This document shows positions 7,421 to 9,595 of a stretch of DNA of 9,595 nt, piece by piece. The position numbers and the translations under genes are program-made. The DNA lies in assembly GCA_964544085.1 (NCBI GenBank), contig CAZIZT010000025.1, forward strand, positions 1 to 9,595, in the 5' to 3' direction. The DNA is from CAZIZT01 sp964544085 (GTDB taxonomy: Bacteria > Campylobacterota_A > Desulfurellia > Desulfurellales > Hippeaceae). Below the pieces are notes generated by a model, which was not told the origin of the DNA, did not search any database, and saw nothing but the letters and a program-made list of their open reading frames with translations. Every line of letters begins with the position of its first letter. The stretch's first letter is position 1.

Positions 7421-9496
7421 GTGGCTCGACCGTATCCGCTTGAGAAGGTCAGGAACATAGGTATCATAGCTCATATCGACGCAGGCAAAACAACAACCAC
7501 CGAGCGCATCCTTTACTACACCGGCGTATCTCACAAGATAGGTGAGGTGCACGAAGGAACAGCCGTGATGGACTGGATGGAGCAGGAGAAGGAGAGGGGT
7601 ATTACAATCACCTCAGCATCCACAACCTGTTATTGGCGCAATCACATGATAAATATCATAGATACGCCGGGACATGTGGACTTTACGGTGGAGGTTGAGC
7701 GCTCTTTAAGGGTTCTGGACGGTGCGGTTGGTGTTTTTTGCGCCGTCGGCGGCGTTGAGCCACAGAGCGAAACAGTCTGGAGACAGGCGGATAAATACGG
7801 CGTACCGAGGATAGCCTTCGTCAACAAGATGGACAGGATTGGTGCAAACTTCTTCAATGTTGTTAAGGAGATCGAAGAGAAGCTGGGAGCCAATCCACTT
7901 GTTGTGGAGCTGCCTGTGGGTAGCGAAAACGACTTTGTTGGAGTGGTGGATCTAATCAAGATGAAGGCTATCATCTGGGATTCGGACGTGCTCGGTGCAA
8001 CCTTTTCTGAGAAAGATATACCTGACGAATTGGCCGATATGGCCTCTGAATACAGGAATACAATGATTGAAACACTGGCCGACTTTGACGATGAGATAAT
8101 GGAGAAGTACCTTGAGGGCGAACAGATCGGCCAGGATGAAATAAAAAAGGCTATTAGAAAGGCAACGATTGAGAATAAACTCACACCTGTCCTGTGTGGA
8201 TCTGCTTTCAAAAATAAGGGTGTTCAACCGTTGCTTGATGCGATAGTGGACTACCTGCCATCACCAATAGATATTCCGCCGGTTAAGGGTATTGATCCTA
8301 AAACCGGCAAGGAGATCACAAGAAAAGCGGCTGATGATGAGCCTTTGAGCTTGCTTGCTTTCAAGATTATGAGTGATCCCTATGTGGGTAGGTTAACCTA
8401 CCTGAGGGTCTATTCGGGTGTTTTGAAGGCAGGTTCCTATGTATACAACTCAACTAAGAATAAAATGGAGAGAATCGGCAGACTGCTGAGGATGCACGCA
8501 AACAAGAGAGAGGAAATAAGCGAGGTCTATGCTGGAGGCATAGCTGCTGCCATAGGCTTGAAGTACACCACTACCGGTGATACTCTGTGCGATGAAAAGC
8601 ACCCGATACTCCTTGAGTCCATGAAATTTCCAGATCCTGTTATATCCGTTGCTGTCGAGCCTAAAACCAAGGCAGACAGAGATAAGCTCTCCGTTGCTCT
8701 GCAAAAGCTTGCTGAGGAGGACCCAACATTCAGGGTGAAATACGATGAGGAAACCAATCAGACAATCATTTCGGGTATGGGAGAGCTTCATCTTGAGATA
8801 ATCGTTGACAGGCTGAAGAGGGAATTCAAGGTTGGTGTCAATGTGGGCAAGCCACAGGTCGCCTACAAGGAGAGTATTAAGGCTAAGGTTAAGCAGGAGG
8901 GTAAATTCATCAGACAGACAGGTGGCCATGGCCAGTACGGTCATGTTTGGCTTGAGATAGAGCCTCTGGAAAGGGGCAAAGGCTTTGAGTTTGTTAATGC
9001 CATAGTCGGTGGTGTTATACCCAAGGAGTTTATACCCGCTGTCGAGGCGGGGGTCAGGGAAGCCATGGAGACGGGGGTTGTAGCCGGTTATCCTGTTGTG
9101 GATGTTAAGGTTACCCTGTTTGACGGTTCGTATCATGAGGTTGACTCCTCTGAGATGGCTTTTAAGATAGCTTCATCTGTAGCATTCAGAGAAGGGGCAA
9201 AGAAAGCTAAGCCCTATCTACTTGAGCCGATAATGGATGTTGAGGTTAGTGTGCCAGATCAGTACCTGGGTGATGTAATGGGCGATATAAACTCACGCCG
9301 AGGCAAGATAAGGAGTATGGAGGAAAAAGGCAATATCAAGATAATTAAGGCATATATACCTCTGGGTGAGATGTTCGGTTATGCAACAGTGCTGAGGTCC
9401 ATTACCCAGGGAAGGGGTACCTACACCATGCAATTTTCTCATTACGATGAAGTTCCAAAAGGCATTGCTGAAAAAATTATAAACAGAGAGATATAG
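7421..9496 (+). CDS. fusA: Elongation factor G
   Basis: EF-G is the GTPase that drives tRNA-mRNA translocation after peptide-bond formation, and with RRF it splits post-termination ribosomes. The start is GTG at 7421, 6 bases after GAAGGAG, which touches the rpsG stop. The 691-residue length is typical. The GTPase motifs are complete: P-loop AHIDAGKTT (17-25), switch I RGITIT (59-64), DTPGH (81-85), NKMD (135-138) and G5 SAFK (261-264). Domain II begins near residue 290, domain III near 405 and domain IV near 480 (QTGGHGQYGHVW). The domain IV tip loop includes H572 (GSYHEVDSSE), matching the E. coli H583 region. Domain V begins at YLLEPIMDVEVSVP. It looks like the canonical housekeeping EF-G, not a paralogue such as TetM or LepA. 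The gene is followed after 12 bases by tuf. Confidence 0.98.
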   Translation: MARPYPLEKVRNIGIIAHIDAGKTTTTERILYYTGVSHKIGEVHEGTAVMDWMEQEKERGITITSASTTCYWRNHMINIIDTPGHVDFTVEVERSLRVLDGAVGVFCAVGGVEPQSETVWRQADKYGVPRIAFVNKMDRIGANFFNVVKEIEEKLGANPLVVELPVGSENDFVGVVDLIKMKAIIWDSDVLGATFSEKDIPDELADMASEYRNTMIETLADFDDEIMEKYLEGEQIGQDEIKKAIRKATIENKLTPVLCGSAFKNKGVQPLLDAIVDYLPSPIDIPPVKGIDPKTGKEITRKAADDEPLSLLAFKIMSDPYVGRLTYLRVYSGVLKAGSYVYNSTKNKMERIGRLLRMHANKREEISEVYAGGIAAAIGLKYTTTGDTLCDEKHPILLESMKFPDPVISVAVEPKTKADRDKLSVALQKLAEEDPTFRVKYDEETNQTIISGMGELHLEIIVDRLKREFKVGVNVGKPQVAYKESIKAKVKQEGKFIRQTGGHGQYGHVWLEIEPLERGKGFEFVNAIVGGVIPKEFIPAVEAGVREAMETGVVAGYPVVDVKVTLFDGSYHEVDSSEMAFKIASSVAFREGAKKAKPYLLEPIMDVEVSVPDQYLGDVMGDINSRRGKIRSMEEKGNIKIIKAYIPLGEMFGYATVLRSITQGRGTYTMQFSHYDEVPKGIAEKIINREI

Positions 9497-9508
9497 AAGG
9501 AGGCTCTT

Positions 9509-9595
9509 ATGGCAAAGGAAAAATATGTCCGCACCAAACCGCACGTCAACATAGGTACCATTGGCCATGTTGACCACGGCAAGACTACACTCACA
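9509..9595 (+). CDS. tuf: Elongation factor Tu, 3'-truncated by the window edge
   Basis: Only the first 29 codons are present. They encode MAKEKYVRTKPHVNIG followed by TIGHVDHGKTTLT. This is the EF-Tu N-terminus, and the P-loop GHVDHGKT is at residues 19-26. EF-Tu delivers aminoacyl-tRNA to the ribosome as a GTP complex. The ATG at 9509 lies 5 bases after a strong GAAGGAGG whose first G is the last base of the fusA stop codon. The order fusA-tuf matches the str operon of many bacteria. The short sequence is distinctive of EF-Tu; IF-2, SelB and LepA have different N-termini. Whether a second tuf copy exists cannot be judged from this window. Confidence 0.95.
   Translation, partial: MAKEKYVRTKPHVNIGTIGHVDHGKTTLT

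Noticed and set aside
8450..9136. A 228-codon open frame on the minus strand within fusA
   Set aside because: It is opposite a conserved EF-G coding region, with no recognisable motif and no independent regulatory signal. It is a by-product of codon use.

Overview
The window is a piece of the conserved bacterial transcription and translation cluster. All genes are on the + strand, in the order rpoB (3' part) - rpoC - rpsL - rpsG - fusA - tuf (5' end). Every gene belongs to a universally conserved family and can be named with confidence from its protein sequence. No RNA gene, mobile element, CRISPR array or accessory gene is visible, and there is no gene-free stretch longer than 51 bases.

Layout. 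Bases 1-1935 encode roughly the C-terminal half of the RNA polymerase beta subunit. Bases 1948-6501 encode a complete, long (1517-residue) beta' subunit. A 51-base gap follows, the only real intergenic space. It holds a good-looking candidate sigma-70-type promoter, a 12-bp perfect palindrome and a strong Shine-Dalgarno site. Then come ribosomal protein S12, ribosomal protein S7, elongation factor EF-G and the first 29 codons of elongation factor Tu. All other gaps are 10-12 bases, and in each the Shine-Dalgarno sequence overlaps or touches the upstream stop codon. This looks like a tightly coupled rpoBC-str operon. Its products make the core RNA polymerase, build the decoding centre and head of the 30S subunit, and supply the two GTPases of the elongation cycle.

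Organism. The beta' subunit has a very large insertion in the trigger loop (about 355 residues, against about 190 in E. coli from memory of that protein). The S12 N-terminus reads MPTINQ, and rpoB and rpoC are separate genes. This fits the Campylobacterota or a close relative, and the thermophilic Desulfurellales (Hippea/Desulfurella type) would be a plausible home. Frequent AGG/AGA arginine and ATA isoleucine codons would suit a thermophile. The placement is inference from remembered family features, not from a search.

No previously undescribed system was found. The points worth a second look are modest: the enlarged trigger-loop insertion with its internal repeats, the candidate promoter and palindrome before rpsL, the lack of room for an E. 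coli-type S7 feedback site, the coupled gene junctions, and tuf lying directly after fusA.
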